From Tridacna crocea (taxonomy: Eukaryota > Mollusca > Bivalvia > Cardiida > Cardiidae), in NCBI GenBank assembly GCA_943736015.1, contig OX031060.1, positions 16,443,501-16,507,500 on the forward strand: a stretch of DNA of 64,000 nucleotides, in the 5' to 3' direction. The notes beneath the pieces were generated by a model. The model saw only the letters and a list, made by a program, of their open reading frames with translations, did not search any database and was not told the DNA's origin. The stretch's first letter is position 1. The number at the start of each line of letters is the position of its first letter. The translations under genes and the position numbers were made by a program. Below are positions 15,301 to 30,300 of the stretch, in pieces.

Positions 15301-18300
15301 ACCAGCATTTTCTTCTTTTCCCATAATGTCATCGAGGGGCTTCTTCTGAGAGTAATGAAAACCTTTGCTTTGATTGTATGGCAAAGAGCTAAAACATATC
15401 ATTAAGGCAAGATGATTGTGCGAGCTGTATGTGACATAGTTTTTGTCTGGTGGTGAAGACGGGTTGCACTGTGGAACATTAGTTTAAACCCATTCCCAAA
15501 CAACAGATTGTTGGCATTTCTAAATTGAGAGCATTTGCAGGTGACAAATTGGAGAGGGATTTATTGAACCGAAATTCTTTGACATTAGAAAAACCATTGT
15601 GGAAGAGAGCAGAAAGTGCTGGAAACTAGCATTTTCTTCTTTCCCAAAAATGTTTGTAGAAACTTAGGCTTCTTACTCCGGATCTAACCGAGGGCTGAAT
15701 GAATTATGTGTGTTTGGGTTTCACTAGGACTTAGCTAGAGCTATGAAGTGTATTACCCAAGGACACCCTCATGTAAAACCCAGACCCTTGCTGAGGATGG
15801 AATCCTTAGCTGCTGGATAATGAAACAAATCTCTTCATCATTGAGCTACTTTCCTTGGATGTGAATCATTTCAATTATCATAATTTGTTCAACTATTTTC
15901 TACAAAATCCAGAGCTTTAATGACTTAAAGAATGATGCAGTTTGAAAACACAGTGGAACAAGGAGAAAATGCTTGCTACCAGCATTTTCACATTTTGCTG
16001 TAATGTTTTCTATCTTTCAAAAGCCAATCTTCTTGTATTTAAGTCATTGTCAAATGCTTTTAATTTGAATTAATTTTGTCCAAAAGTTTGCTGGGTGGAA
16101 AGCCCTTAACTCTTTAAAACCAGGGATTGTTTGGTAAAGGGTTAAGTCTTTACACCACAAAATTTTAGACAGATCCAGATTGGAAGCACTTACGAAGGAC
16201 ATAGTAAATGTGGCACACATGATAGGATTTGTAAAAGATAAGAAAACATTCTGTTATCAGCATCTCCTTTTCCCATGTTTTCAGCAGTTTTCTTTCACAG
16301 AGTTTGTGGTCAAGGATTAACTGTTAATATCAAGGAAATAATAAAGTATTTCTTTCAAATAAACACTATATCAACAAATGCACTTGACTGCAAGAAATGG
16401 CAGATGTTGGCTATATGCCCAAAAATCCTTAACATTAAGAATTAAAACAAAAATCAAACTGGTAGAGTTATGTCCCTTAGACCACCTCAAACCTTAATTG
16501 AGTGGTAAACCAATCAAAATTAACTCTTTACCACCTGACAAAATTTTAGACTGGTTATAAAAAATTTGTTCTGGGAAGGGTAGAAAACACTGTGGGAAAA
16601 GGAGAGAATGCTGGTTATATTCCTGTCCAACTGCCGGCCATTGTTTTGACAATGGTTATGTTGGAAAGCTGCCAGTGGCTTGGAAAGAAAATTGTTGGTT
16701 ATACTGGTAAAAGAGACTCACAGAAACCATGTATAGTTGCACTGGCTGCCACAATGTGACTGAGATAATGTTGAAAACGATATTAAAACACCATACAATC
16801 AATCAATTCAATCAACAGTTCAACCAATCAATCAATCAGTCAATCAATCAATCAATCAATCAACAGGAGATTTCCATATAACTTATTGAACAGTAAATTA
16901 GTTAAAACTTAGCAGACTTGTATCACTTTAACTCTACACCACACAATCTTTACTTTTAACACCTCTAAAGTCATAAACATTGTGGGTGAAGAAAATGCTA
17001 GTTATCAGCAAATTATGTCCTTTTCCCAATAATGTTTTCTGTCCGAGACAAATCATCATTTGAACCTTCCTTTAATTTGTGGTATGTGATGATTTCAGTT
17101 TGGTTGAGTCCTAAACTGTGTAGTTTGGCAGAGTTACCTATAAACCCTTTACCATACAATCTCAAGTTTTAACAACACTTAGATGGAAGCCTTTTGAAAA
17201 CATCATAGAAAAACAAGAAAATGCTGGGAACCAGCATTTCCTCCTTTCCTGATAATGTTTTCGACTCTTTTTAAAGACTAGTGCCATCATCTGAGCAACA
17301 TATGAAATATCCTGTACAAATCCTTTGCTGTTTGCGGCTAAGTTTTAACCCTTTACCAAACAGTCCCTGGTTTTTACGACCCTGAGAAAAAAGCCTTTGG
17401 AAAACATTGTGAGAAGAGGAGAAAATGCTGGTAACCAGCATTTTCTCTTTTTCCCATAATGTTTTCTACCCTTCTCAAATCAAATTTCGATTCTTCAGTC
17501 ACATTTATTTTGTCGTCTGCAAGTGCTTTCAATTTGGACCAGTCTGTAAATTTGTTGTTTGGTAAAGGGTTAAATCTTATCAAATGTCAAATTATGAGAT
17601 CTAAGAGTATGATAGAAAAACTTTTGAAATTTGATTGATTAGAGCCCTGTGCACTTTTGTGAACAAAACAAAGTTTGATCTTTAGGTGACATTGACTATT
17701 TTAACCCTATTCCACACAATCCCGACTTTTAACAACCCTGAGGATCAAGAAGCCTGTAGAAAACATTGTGGGAAAAGGAGAAAATGCTGGTTACCAGCAT
17801 TTTCTCCTTTTCCCACAATGTTTTCTTCGCTTCCCAAAAGGAATTTCAAATTTTCAATCACATTTATTTTGTCGTCTGCAAATGCTATCAACTTGGACCA
17901 TCTACAGTTTTGTCATTTGGTTAAGAGTTAACTATTTAGTGTTTTAACATTCTTGAAAACAAATGTGTGTGAAAACAATCTAGATGAAGAAAGATTTGCT
18001 GGTTAGTATTTTTCACCTTTCTTTCCACCAAGTTCTTGGCTCAAAGACACTATTATCTTATTTATCATCTGTAAATGCTTTGAATTTAATCAAATCTAAT
18101 ATAGACATGAATAGATAATCATGTGTGTTTGGCTGGAGCTCAAAATCTGGCTAAATATTTTTGCAATGTTTTGCCACATTTGTTTGTATGTTTAGCAACT
18201 AGCATATTCTCCCTTTGCCACAATGTATTTTCCTTTCAAAAGACAAACTTTAGTTTTTTGAGTGACAGCCACTTGATCACGTGCAATTACTTTCAGTTGG

Positions 18301-21300
18301 ATAACATAGTTCTGACAACCACCAAAAGTCCTACTCATTTAATCCATTACACACAATCCCTACTTTTGACGACCCTGAGAAAGAAGGCTTTAGAAAACAT
18401 CGTAGGAAAAGAAGAAAATGCTGATAACCAGCATTTTCTCCTTTTCCCACAATGTTTTCTACTCATCATAAAACAAATTTCAAATTTTCAATCACTTTTA
18501 TTTTGTTGTCTGCAAATGCTTTCAATTTGGAAAAACCTAAAATTTTGTTGTTTGGTAATGTGTTAAATAATAAGAGCTTACAGACAACAGATTATGGCTC
18601 ATGAGGTTTTCCTTTTGAACTACAGAAAACAATGTGGGTAAAGGAGAAAGTACTTAACTCTTTATTAGACAACATAAATTTAGACTGGTTCAAATTGAGA
18701 GCGCTTGCAGACGACAAACGTAACTCAAAAATTAAAATTTGTTTCTAGCAGGGTAGAAAATATTGTGGGAAAAGGAGAAAATGCTGGTTACCAGCATTTT
18801 CTCCTTTTCCCACAATGTTTTCTGAAGGCTTTTTTCTCAGGGTCGTAAAAACCAGGTATTGTTTGGTATAGGGTTAAGTCACCAGGTATTTCTGAACTTT
18901 GTCTTTCCAAACTGAAAGTTGGGATCGTTAGGTGGATTTGTAGATGTTGCAATCACAAATTTTGTTTTCTTCAAAAAAATATCTGCTATTTCTGTAGATC
19001 CAAGTCTTATTATATATCTGCACAGATATGATCTTGATTTGCGCTACACTGATGGAATTTTTCAGTTGAACAGGTGAAAACATTGTGGATAAAGGAGAAA
19101 ATGCTGGTCACCTGTATAGAACTGAAGTTCTTCTTTACATACAAAAGGGTTATTGTTGATTTTTAGGCCTTTTTATCATTCATTTGGCACATGTTCCAAG
19201 CTGTAATTAAATCATGTATATAGATCTAGGCTTTTTTGAACAACGTGATTTTTTTAAAAACCTTTACCGCACATTGCCAGCTTTTAGCAACCCTGGGAAA
19301 GACACTTTTTGAAAACATTGTGGGAAAAGGAAAAAATGCTGTTTACTAGCATTTTCTCTTTTTCCTCACATTTTTATCTACCCTATCAAAGAAAAATTGC
19401 ACCATTTTTAGCCACATCTTAATTGTCCTACGCAAATGCTTTCACTTTGGACAAGGCTAATATTTCGTCTTCTGGTAAAGGTTTAACTCATTACCAAACG
19501 ACAAAATTGTAGGCTTGTCCAAATTGAAAGCATTTGCAGACAACAAAATAAAAGTGACTGAAAACTTGGAATATGTTTTGTGAAGAGTTGAAAACATTGT
19601 GGGAAAAGGAGAAAATGCTGGTTACCAGCATTTTCTCCTTTTCCCACAATGTTGTATAAAGTCTTCTTTTTCAGAGGCATTGAAAGTAGGGATTGTGTCC
19701 GGGTAATGGGTTAAACCTATAGATGTCTAGCTAAATTAACCCTTCATCAAGTGGATAGTCTTAAGTTTTCTAGCCCCGCAGAAAAAGGCTTTTGAAAACA
19801 CTGCTGGAAAAGGAGAAAATGCTGGTAACATGCACATGCATATAGACCTTGCCTTTTGAATAAGGTAATTTTCAGAAAGGACTGGTCTAAAATTTGGTGT
19901 GGTACAGAGATAACTCTATACAAACAACCATTTTGTACTGGTCGAAATTGAAACTACTGGTGTTGTAGAAAACTTGCTTGCACAAATTAAACATGGCTCA
20001 TATTCTGGAACTAGTCACAGAAAAAGAAACAAATTACCAGATTGTGTGAAAAGAAAAAAGTCCGGGTTACCAGCATTTTCTTCTTTTGCAACTATGTTTT
20101 TGATAGATTACCTACAAAGTATTTTTAAAATTGAAGGTTGTATGGTATAAAAGGGCTATTGATTTACATTACTGGTACATTGAATTGGAAATTAAAAAAA
20201 AAAATTCAATTGTGGCGGGTTCAGGGTTTTCTTTGACTGGAATATTTATAAAGAAATGTGTATGACAGTTGAGATCCAAGATAAGACTGCAGTCTGTGCA
20301 GTATGATCTTACACTCCATAGCTCTCAACAACTAACTTTATCTCTTTGCAAGTAGAGGTAATTTTTGTTCTTCAATTGTGCATGTAAGATGATGTTTTTG
20401 CATGCTTTTGCTGTTCAGATCTCTTGCGAAATTAAGAAAATGCTGGCAACCAGCATTTTCTCCTTTTCCCACAGTGTTGTCTACCCTGTTTGAAACAAAT
20501 TTCAGTTTTTGAGTTATTTTCAGATTGCTTGCTTGATTTTTCATGTTGAAGAACTAAATTTAACCATTTACAACACAGTCCCTTGATTGTTCTAACAAAG
20601 ATGACTGTAAAGGCTTTTCAAAACAGTGCAGGAAAAAGATAATGTGCTGGATACCAGCATTTTCTCCTTCTCCCACAATATTTTCTTCCCTATCACTCGA
20701 GTCAGGATTAATTTGTCATCTACAAAATTTTTGATAAGGGTCAGTCCTAAAATTTGTCATCTAGAAAAGGGTTTCAACATTGATCTGTGTATACCGGTAG
20801 CGTTTTAAATAATTTCCAAATTGTTTTTGATTGTTCAGCTATTTGGAAGTTTTGTGGAGGTTTTCTTTTGCGAGTATGAAAATAATCGTAATAAAATAAC
20901 TTTCATTAAGGTGAAATAGGTTGTGTTTAAATGGGAAACGTGTGAAATTTGTTTGGTTGAAGGGATTAATGAAGTGAACTTTGTTTTCTAAATAGTTTGT
21001 TTAAAGTTTTTGTTTTTAAAAATGCCATGAATGAATCTTGCTTTTCCAGCAAAGTTTTCTTCCTTTAAGAAAAAATTTTGGAAAAGGAGAAAAAGCACAT
21101 TCTCCTCTTCCCACAATGTTTTCAAAATGCTTCTGTCTCGGGGTCATAAGAGGGAAGAAATGCATTCATTAACTATTTACCTAACAACAAAATTTCAGGC
21201 TAGTCCAAATTGAAAGCATAATTGCAGACAATTTAAAGATGACAGGAGTTATGAGATTTGGCTGCATGTGAACAAGTAGAAAACATCATGGGAAAAGGAG

Positions 21301-24300
21301 AATATGCTGATTAACAGCATTCTCTCCTTTGCTCACAATAATTATGTTGAAAAGTTAACTCTCTCAGGGTCATTAAAACTTTTGATTGTTCGGTAGAATA
21401 TCATTGGTAACATAGCATAACAGAAAAAAAGCACAAGCTCTGCTTGATTTCTTTCCAAGGATATCCTGGGTCTGTATTCACCAATCATTCTTAAGAATGT
21501 TGTTTGTCTTATTCTTCAAGATCATGAAAGTGTGAAAGTAGCAGACCTTTTGATTGGCTAGACCAAATGGTTTAGCCAATCAGAAGTTCTGTTACTTTCA
21601 CACTTACAAAACTCTGAAGAATAATATTAAGAACATTCTTAAGAATGGTTGGTGAATTATGACGGACCCTGCTGTGCTCATTTCGGAAGCAAATATCCAA
21701 AATCAGGATACATACAATTTAATCCTAAGCCTAGTAACTTTCTTCTAAATAGGTTCAAGTCGGCTATGACAAATTTAAGGCAGTGTAGGATAGTGTTAGA
21801 AAATAATGAGCATAAAGGTGTAGAACTAATTTAGGCCATCTTGGCTCATTATTGAAGAGGGGCTATTATTTTGGAATGTGCAGAAATGTTGGAATTGTAA
21901 GGAAATGATTCTTAACCAAATACCCCAAAATATATCTTCAGTCTAGAAATGAGAAATGAGTGATTGCATATCATTTGTTGTCCCTGTTGTGTTTTATTTC
22001 TGCAAGGCAGACAGTGTAGATAACATATATCATAGATCAGACTGTACCTATTTTATGAGAGCTGATCTTAGTTGACACTGTCTGCAAAGGTAACTTCAGT
22101 TTTGAAAGGGGCTTTAACTCTTTATCAAACAACAAATTTATAGGTTTGTCCAAATTGAAAGCATTTGCAGACGACAAAATAAATGTGACTCAAGAATTGA
22201 AATTTGCTCAAGGAAGGGAAGAAAACATTGTGGGAAAAGGAGAAAATACTGGTTACCAGCATTTTCTCCTTTTCCCACAATGTTTTTAAAAGGCTTTAAC
22301 TTTCACAGGGGTGTTAAAAGTTGGGATCGTGTGGTAAAGGGTTAAGGTATAATCATTATAATTGACTTTTCATTATCTGTCCTTGACTTGGAGGATCTCG
22401 GTTTTGTTCATCTGTTAAGTTAGTCACATGTGCTTTCATCTCATTTTCTCTCCCATTTTTTCTTCAATTATAACGACAGTTCCTTATGCCGGTAGTATTA
22501 TTACTTGTAACACCTTTTGGACATTTCGAGTTCTTTGGCCAAGTTGCTAAGACACTTATTTTGTACAATGATTGATGGTCATATTTTGATCTTAACTGCT
22601 GGAGCACAAGTATATGACAGACTTTAAGTCTGAAATAAACACCAAAATATTGCAGTTTCAAGATGGTCATTATTTTTCTGTTTAAGAAGTGATCAAGATG
22701 ATAGTGCATGTCCTATAGTACCTGATCTTGACCTACAAACACTGCAAAAGCACTTGAAGATACACCCAGCTAGCTTAGATGCCCTTGCGCAAGGCAGTAT
22801 AGAGTCCCAACTTAGTGCTGATAAAACTTTGGTCAGTAGCTTGGAAGACAGTATATGGATAAGTTTTTTTCCCCACCAAAAATAATGTAGATGTATTAGG
22901 TAATACTCATGGTTCTCTGAATCTGTCCATCTGTCTGCTAGTAACCTAAGTGACCTACATTATAATAAAGAACCCCTTAAATTGTCAGATTTTGAACTGT
23001 TTCATACATGTGTACATCACTTAGACAACATACAAAGTGGAATGTTTCAGATGCCGAGCCTAAAGATCAGATTTGAAATCGTTGCATACATGTGTATACT
23101 TTGATAAGATGATGTGCAAAGCAGCAGTCTCAGAAGCCAGGCATCAAGGTCAAGGTCACTGCAAAAGGTTAAAAGTTGCATGCTGTTCAAAAGGCTTCTT
23201 TCTCCCGGTCGTTAAAAGTCGGGATTGTGTGGTAAAGAGTTAATAACTTCCTTTCGGTGTATATTGCCCTTGGTGCACCAGATTTTGTTCTGACCATTTT
23301 AGGCTGATAAATTTCAATGATGGAGGAATTACGGTAGTCCAAGCACAATGTTGAATGTACCTAATATTCAGTTGATTTTAAAGGTTTCTATAGGTTGGGT
23401 TTAGATTGTACCTTATTCAGTTGACTTTAAAGGTTTCTATAGGTTGGGTTTAAGGTGCTAAACCTTAGTATTTCTTGTCATTGAGTTGTCCTGATAACAT
23501 AACGTCAAGTTCTTATTTTTGCGTAAATCTGTTGACCCATTCCCAAACAATCCCCTGTTTTTAATATCCTGAGGAAGATGGCTTTTGAACACATCTATAA
23601 ATGGACAATTTTTTTATTGGTAAATATCATCCCAAATTCCCTGGCAGGGTAGAAAACAGTACGGGTAAAGAAGAAAATGCTGGCTTTACCAGCATGTTGT
23701 CCTTTTCCCAAATGTTGTTGGAGGCCTTTTCTCTCAGTGTCATAAAAACATGCAATGGTAATGTAAAGGATAAATCCTGATAAAATTCAAAATGCTTGCG
23801 ATAAAATGTCTGATAGCTTTGTATATTTGATCCGCATAAGGACTTTGGTAAACTTTCTCCTGCACACGAATGTAAATTGTAGTTGTTTTCCCTGTACTTT
23901 TCTCAGATTGCTTGCCTATTGTGCAAAAGATGTCTGAACTTAAGATCAGACTGAACCTATTTGCATTCTTGATAATTTTAGAAACATCACTAAGGTGTGT
24001 AAGTGACAGCAAGGATCCATATTTTAGGGAAAGGAAAATGACTTTAAAGGTGACCCTTCAGATTTTTGGACGAAAATTTGACAAAAATGCAAAAGAATCA
24101 TCCATATACCTTCAAAGCCTTTTAATTTGCATTCATAAAACCCCAGCAATCGAAAACCATCTGACAACACGAGAAATTAGAGATTTACTATGGCCAAGGT
24201 TGACACCAACGGGAGATATGTTCTATTTTTAGATGATCATTTCTCTCAGTTACATAGAGGAATACACAGATGAAGTTTCAAACATAATGTCCGAAGAAGA

Positions 24301-27300
24301 CATTATGGAAAATAATTATTACATGTTTGTTATGTAATGGAATTTAAGCGTTATTTGTCACGTGCCAATCTCTTGACATTCCTTCAATGCTTTATTGATT
24401 TTGGCGTGAAATCTAAAAATAGCTTAAGAGGCTACATAGCCATTTAAGGGAAGACCATCAAAAAATTTTTTGGGGGGGTAATTTTATGAGTCTTTATTAT
24501 TGATGAATTGTATCATTTTTTCATATAAATTTCATCGATATATATATATTTTTTAATTTGGTTAGATGTAAAAATTCTAAATACCCACCTTTAATTGCAA
24601 TAATTTTGAACTCTTTGTAAAACATCAAAATTTTAGACAGGTTGAATCTTTGAAGAATATGACATGCACAGACCTTGTATAAAACAGGCACCTGTACTGT
24701 AATAAGTTTACAGTAAGTGAAGTATTACATATAGACCTCTGATATTGCAGTCAGTACACACTGAAACTCTGAAAGGTTTCTATCTTTCAGGCTTGAGTCA
24801 ACAAGCAGCTAGTGTAGATCCTAGATCAGACTGCACTTTCTACATTTTGTGCAGTCTGATATTAATCTATGCTGTCCCCAAAATCCCCTTTCTCCTAGGG
24901 CACTGAAGGAATTAACTCTTTACCACACAAGAAAATTTAAGACCGGTCCAAATTGAATGCATTTGCAGACGGCAAAATAAAGGTGACTGAAAAATTGAAA
25001 TTTGTTCTAGGAAGGGTAGAAAACACTGTGAGAAAAGGAGAAAATGCTGGTTACCAGCATTTTCTCCTTTTCCTACAGTGTTTTCAAAAGGCCTCTTTCT
25101 CAGGGGCGTCAAAAGTAGGGATTGTGTGGTAATGGTTAATGTAGTGAAGGCCAATACTGAGTAGGCAGTGTGTGTAAGGTTTGACTGAAATGTAAACTGT
25201 TGGATTGCAAAGCAAATAAATTACAAAATGTACATGGATGTTTTCACTTGATGATAAAGACTCAATTATAGCTATGGGAAGGCTGATTTAGCTATAATTC
25301 ACCAAATATTTAACCCATTACCACACAATCCCTACTTTTGACAACCCTGAGAAAGAAGCCTTTAGAAAACATTGTGGGAAAAGGAGAAAATTCTGGTAAC
25401 CAGCATTTTCTCCTTTTCCCACAATGTTTTCTACTCTCCACAAAACAAATTTCAAATTTTCAATCACCTTTATTTTGTCGTCTGCAAATGCATTCGAATT
25501 GGACAAGCCTAAAATACTGTGGTTTGGTACGTAATGAGTTAACACTTTATTTACCAAACAACAAAATTTCAGTCTGGTCCAAATTGAAAGCACTTGCTGA
25601 GACAAAATAAATGTAAACATAAGATTGAATTTTGTTTCCACCAGGGGAAAGAAGAAAAAGCTGGTTATCAGCATTTTCTCCTCTTCCCACAATGTTTTCA
25701 AAAGGCTTCTACATCATTTACAAAAATTATTTCAGTTATATCGCAGCAACCAGTCCACCTATTCATGCTTTCCTGGAGTCTGTTTACCAGTTAAAACTCT
25801 GCACAATATATTACCCAAGCCACTGGCTGCTTTCCCACATAACCATCATTGAAACAATGGTTAGCCAAGGGAGAGGAATGAATCTTGTCGCAATGACTAT
25901 ATAATACATGTATATATCATCTATCCTTGGGAAAAAATTGGCTGAGCTAGGCATCAAGCCCATGACCTGTTGTTGTCAAGTCCTGCAGGCTTCCGACTGA
26001 GCTACTTGGGCTCGCCATCTTCATTGTGGACAAGAAAAAAATTTTGTTGTCTGGCAAAAGACTTTATAAAAATGATTTTAATAGATCAGTAATTTCAAGC
26101 AGCACATTGAACATAATACAATTTATAATGTATTGTTCAGCCATAGATTGTAATGTGATATTTTGATATATTAATAAATGTATCATGTATATATATCTAC
26201 ATGAATAAGATGTTTTTTTTTAATGAAAGATAGATTAAAAACTCTTTTGTTTTGACTAAATACAGGACAGTTACAAGTTTGCTTCTAACCCTGTCCCAGA
26301 CAACATAATTTTGATCCAGATTGGAGCATTTGCAGACGACAAAATAAAAGTGACTGAAAAATTGAAACTTGACCATAGAAGAGTAGAAAACATTGCAGCA
26401 AAAGAAGAAAATGCTGGTTATCAGCAATTTCTCCTTTTCCCACAGTGTTTTCAGAAGGCTTCTTCCTCAGGGATCGTTTGATAAAGGGTTAACCTTCAGA
26501 CTGCCAAATAAACCAAGTAATCAGGATTTTTGAAAACATTGTGGGAAAAGGAGAAAATACTGGTAACCAGCATTTTTTCCTTTTCCCACAATGTTTTCTA
26601 GATTTTCTGATAACAAATCCTATCATTTATAGGCTTTGAAATTTGACCCTCCTAAAACAATGAATACAGGAAGAGTTTACTACATCTAAATAAGAAAACA
26701 GGTTCAGAATGAGCAGTTTTACTTTCCGATGACATAATGTTGGAATTGTAAACGATAATCCTGTCTACTATGGCATAGCGCTATAATGACATGCACTGTT
26801 ATCACGTGACATTCTGGAAGACCTAGTTCTAATAAACATGAATGAAAATGATGAATGTCTTGATCAGTGGTGTCCGTGCATTTTCACACGCTTATATCAT
26901 GGCAGCCAGTGCAGTAACTTCGGGTTTTCTCCCATTTTATATATGTGTGTTGTGATGGGTTATCCGATATATTTTATTGTAGTTAGTTATAAACTGTGAA
27001 AATTACGTATTTTTGGCTTTACTTTGGATTTAAATAGGAGAGAAAACATTGTGGTGAAAAGAGTACCAGTGTTTTGCCCTTTTCCGCACATTTATTATCA
27101 GGGTCAAATTAAACTGCAGGATTGTTTTGGGGTGGGTAATTGAGAGTTCTCAGGAACATAAAAAGGTATGTGTTGAAGAACATTTCTACTGCTTCAAAGG
27201 ATCAATGTTTGGAACGGACATCATGTTGGGATATATTGTGAGTTGGAAAGTGAATTTTCTTGTAATGTGAAGTGGAAGGTTATGATTTTCTGTGACCAGT

Positions 27301-30300
27301 TTTATTAGTCAGAATTAAGCATTTATATATACACTTTAACCCATTACCACACAATTCCTCCTTTTGACACCCCTGAGTAAAAAGCCTTTACAAAACATTG
27401 TGGGAAAAGGAGAAAATGCTGGTAACCAGCATTTTTACCTTTTCCCACAATGTTTTCTACCCTTCATAAAACAAATTTCAGATTTATTGTCCCTTTTATT
27501 TTGTCATCTGCAAATGCTTTCGATTTGGACAAGCCTAAGATATTGTCGTTTGGTAATGAGTTAAGTCTTTACCACACAATCCGGACTTTTAATGACCCTT
27601 AGAAAAGGAGAAAATTCTGGTAACTTTGATAGGGTAGAAAACATTGTGGGAAAAGGAGAAAAAGGAGGAAACCGTTTCACTTCGGTAGAAATTTAAAAAG
27701 TGTACTTCATGTGAAAGTTTGGAAAAGTATTGATTTATTTTGTTTGTTACAGGTAATCTTTTGATCAGTTAATCATTAGTCTGTGATCAATCAATTGAAA
27801 TTCTGAGGTTGAAAGACTAAAACATTGTGAAGTCAGGGCTGTATTATAATTAGTGAGAAGATTTTCCAAGATCAGCACACACGTTTTGTGCAATCTGATC
27901 TGGATCCAGAATGTCAACAGATGTGCTTATTGAGCTCAGCTTGCGGTTGGTTAACTCATTACTAAACAACAAAATTTTAGGGTTTGTACGGCGACAAAAT
28001 AAAAGTGACTGAAAATTTGAAATTTGTTTTGTGAAGAGTAGAAAATTTTGTGGGAAAAGGAGAAAATGCTGATTACCAGCATTTTCTCCTTTTCCCTCAG
28101 TAAAGGCTTCTTTCTCAGGGTCTTCAAAAGTAGGCATTGTGTGGTAATGGGTTAACCATGATATCCCGCTAAGTAGCTAAATTTTTAGATGGATAGTAGA
28201 AGCCCAAGTATTGGTAATGCAAAGTTACATTTTAGAGAATAATATCTCCCTATCAGACAGTGTAGATTCAAGATCTGACTGCACATTCTGTGCAGTATCT
28301 TAATCTACACTGTCTGCAAAAGGTCATTGTGTCATGCTTGGCAGACTAGGGGTTAAGAACGTATAGCAAAGAACTATTACTAGATCTGATTGTAAGAATG
28401 TCTCACATGAATTTAGGCAATGGGGAAGAGAGTGAGTTATTTTAGTTTCGACTTTTTCAATACCAAGTATGAATAACATTTTTTGATTGGCTATAAATAT
28501 TAATCCACTGCAATATGAAGAACCTTAATCTTAGATAAAGAAGTGGACTGTGTAGATTAGAGATCAGAATGCAAATTCTGTGCTGTCTGATCTTTAGCTA
28601 TACTGTCCAGAAAAACTGTTGGTGCTGCCTATAAGTAAGGAAAGAGTTAAAGTACAATTTTATTCAGGTAACCCTCAGAGGCAGAAAAAACCTAACAAAC
28701 ATTTTCAGTCTAGACCCAAGTTCCCAGCAGTGTTTCAGTGCTGTTTTTGTCTGAAATGTCTAAGCACAACAGACACTGTAGATCAGAGATCAAACTGCAT
28801 GTTTTGTATAGTCTGGTCTTGATCTGCATTTGCTACAATAGGCAGCTATTATTATGAATTTCACTTTGAGGGTTAAACAGATTGCAATTTTGAAGTTTCA
28901 TTAACTGTAGGTTTTAGAAAATCCCATTGTGCAGAAACTGTAATATAGAATGATTTATGATTTAATTGTATTTTCTCTCGTAGAATGTTCTGTTTTCAAA
29001 TGATCAAAGAATGGAGCATTATTCTTCCTATGTGATAGTATAATATGTAGCAGTATTTTTAAAGTGAGGAAAGAAAAAATTTTTAGTCCTATACCAAACA
29101 GTCCTGTGTTTTAATGGCCCTACACAGTGTTGCATCCAGGGCGCGCGATCGCGCAAATCCCGCTTTTTTTACTTTAAATCCCGCAATTTTAGATTTTCTC
29201 GGGTGGCAACTCCCGCAGAAACGGATATAATCCCCCGCTCTGTAATAGTCAGTGCGCAACAAAATTGTATTTTACATGTATGGAAAACGCTCCGTGTACT
29301 CGATTCCTGCCAAAAATAATAACCCGCATATCAGTTTTGTAGCGAAATAAGGTCGTAACCATAACAGTCTACAATTTCACTTACACCAGTTAACCGATAA
29401 CTTTTTGGGGAAATACCCGTATGACGTAATCGACAAGAGGGATACATGGCATTGTTCAATTCTTTGGATTACGTAATTGACTTGTATTGGGATATGTGCT
29501 ATTGAGCAATACCCCGGTAGTAATTTCAACACGTGTAGGATTAAATTGTGTACCAAATTTGAACGCGGAATATATTTAAATTCATCAGTTCTCCTGGATT
29601 ATGCCACCTAAACGTATTACGGACTTTTTCAAGACGGTATTGATATTTTCTTTTTTCAAAGGTAAATATGCTACATAATCTCAAAGTTATATTCATGCTA
29701 AATAAAGTTAATTTAGATAAGTTTTTATCTGTGGTACACTAGAATTGTTCACTCCCCCCCCATTTTTATAATATGATGGGGGATCTCCCCCTCTCTGAGG
29801 TCATCCTGGATGCAACACTGCCTACATTAGAAGACTAAAAAACATTGTGGGGAAAGGAGAAAATGGTTGTAACCAGCGTTTTCTACTTTCCCCCATTTCC
29901 TTAACTACTCACCTTTTTTTGTCATGTCCCAATGCTTTGAATGCGAACAAGTCTAAAATTCTGTTGTTTTGTAAAAACTTACAGGGTCCTTAACCCATTA
30001 CCAGCCTACAAAACTTTAGACTTGTTGACAATTAAAGGATTTGCAGATGAAATTTGCCTTTGAAATATTTGAAAATAGCGTGGGAAGTGGAGAAAATGCT
30101 GGTTACCAGCATTTCCTCCATTTGCTACATTGATTTCAAAAGCCTTTTTCTTGAAGTTCAATAAAGCTCAGTCAGAGAACCAGATAAGAGGGAGTGATGG
30201 CATTCCAAATCTGTTATTGCTCTTTCAAACCCTACGTTTTAGGTACTCATTAGAATCATCTCGATGAAACGATTCTAATGAATACCCATAACATAGGGTT

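Larger units (their letters stand above)
29085..29985 (-). mobile_element. TMA copy split by a hAT-like element
   Basis: Left piece: CCTATACCAAACAGTCCTGTG and TTTTAATGGCCCTACA. Right piece: CCTACATTAGAAGAC, then a diverged palindrome (GAAAATGGTTGTAACCAGCG) and D-arm remnant ending AAATTCTGTTGTTTTG. The two pieces join in register once the 29125-29817 element is removed. Confidence 0.78.

Noticed and set aside
17761-17824. Hairpin and T-runs as a bacterial-type terminator
   Set aside because: The host is a eukaryote and the hairpin is the TMA core repeated throughout.
24536-24560. TATA-like TATATATATATT as a promoter
   Set aside because: It is a simple TA run after, not before, the nearby candidate frame, in AT-rich intron.
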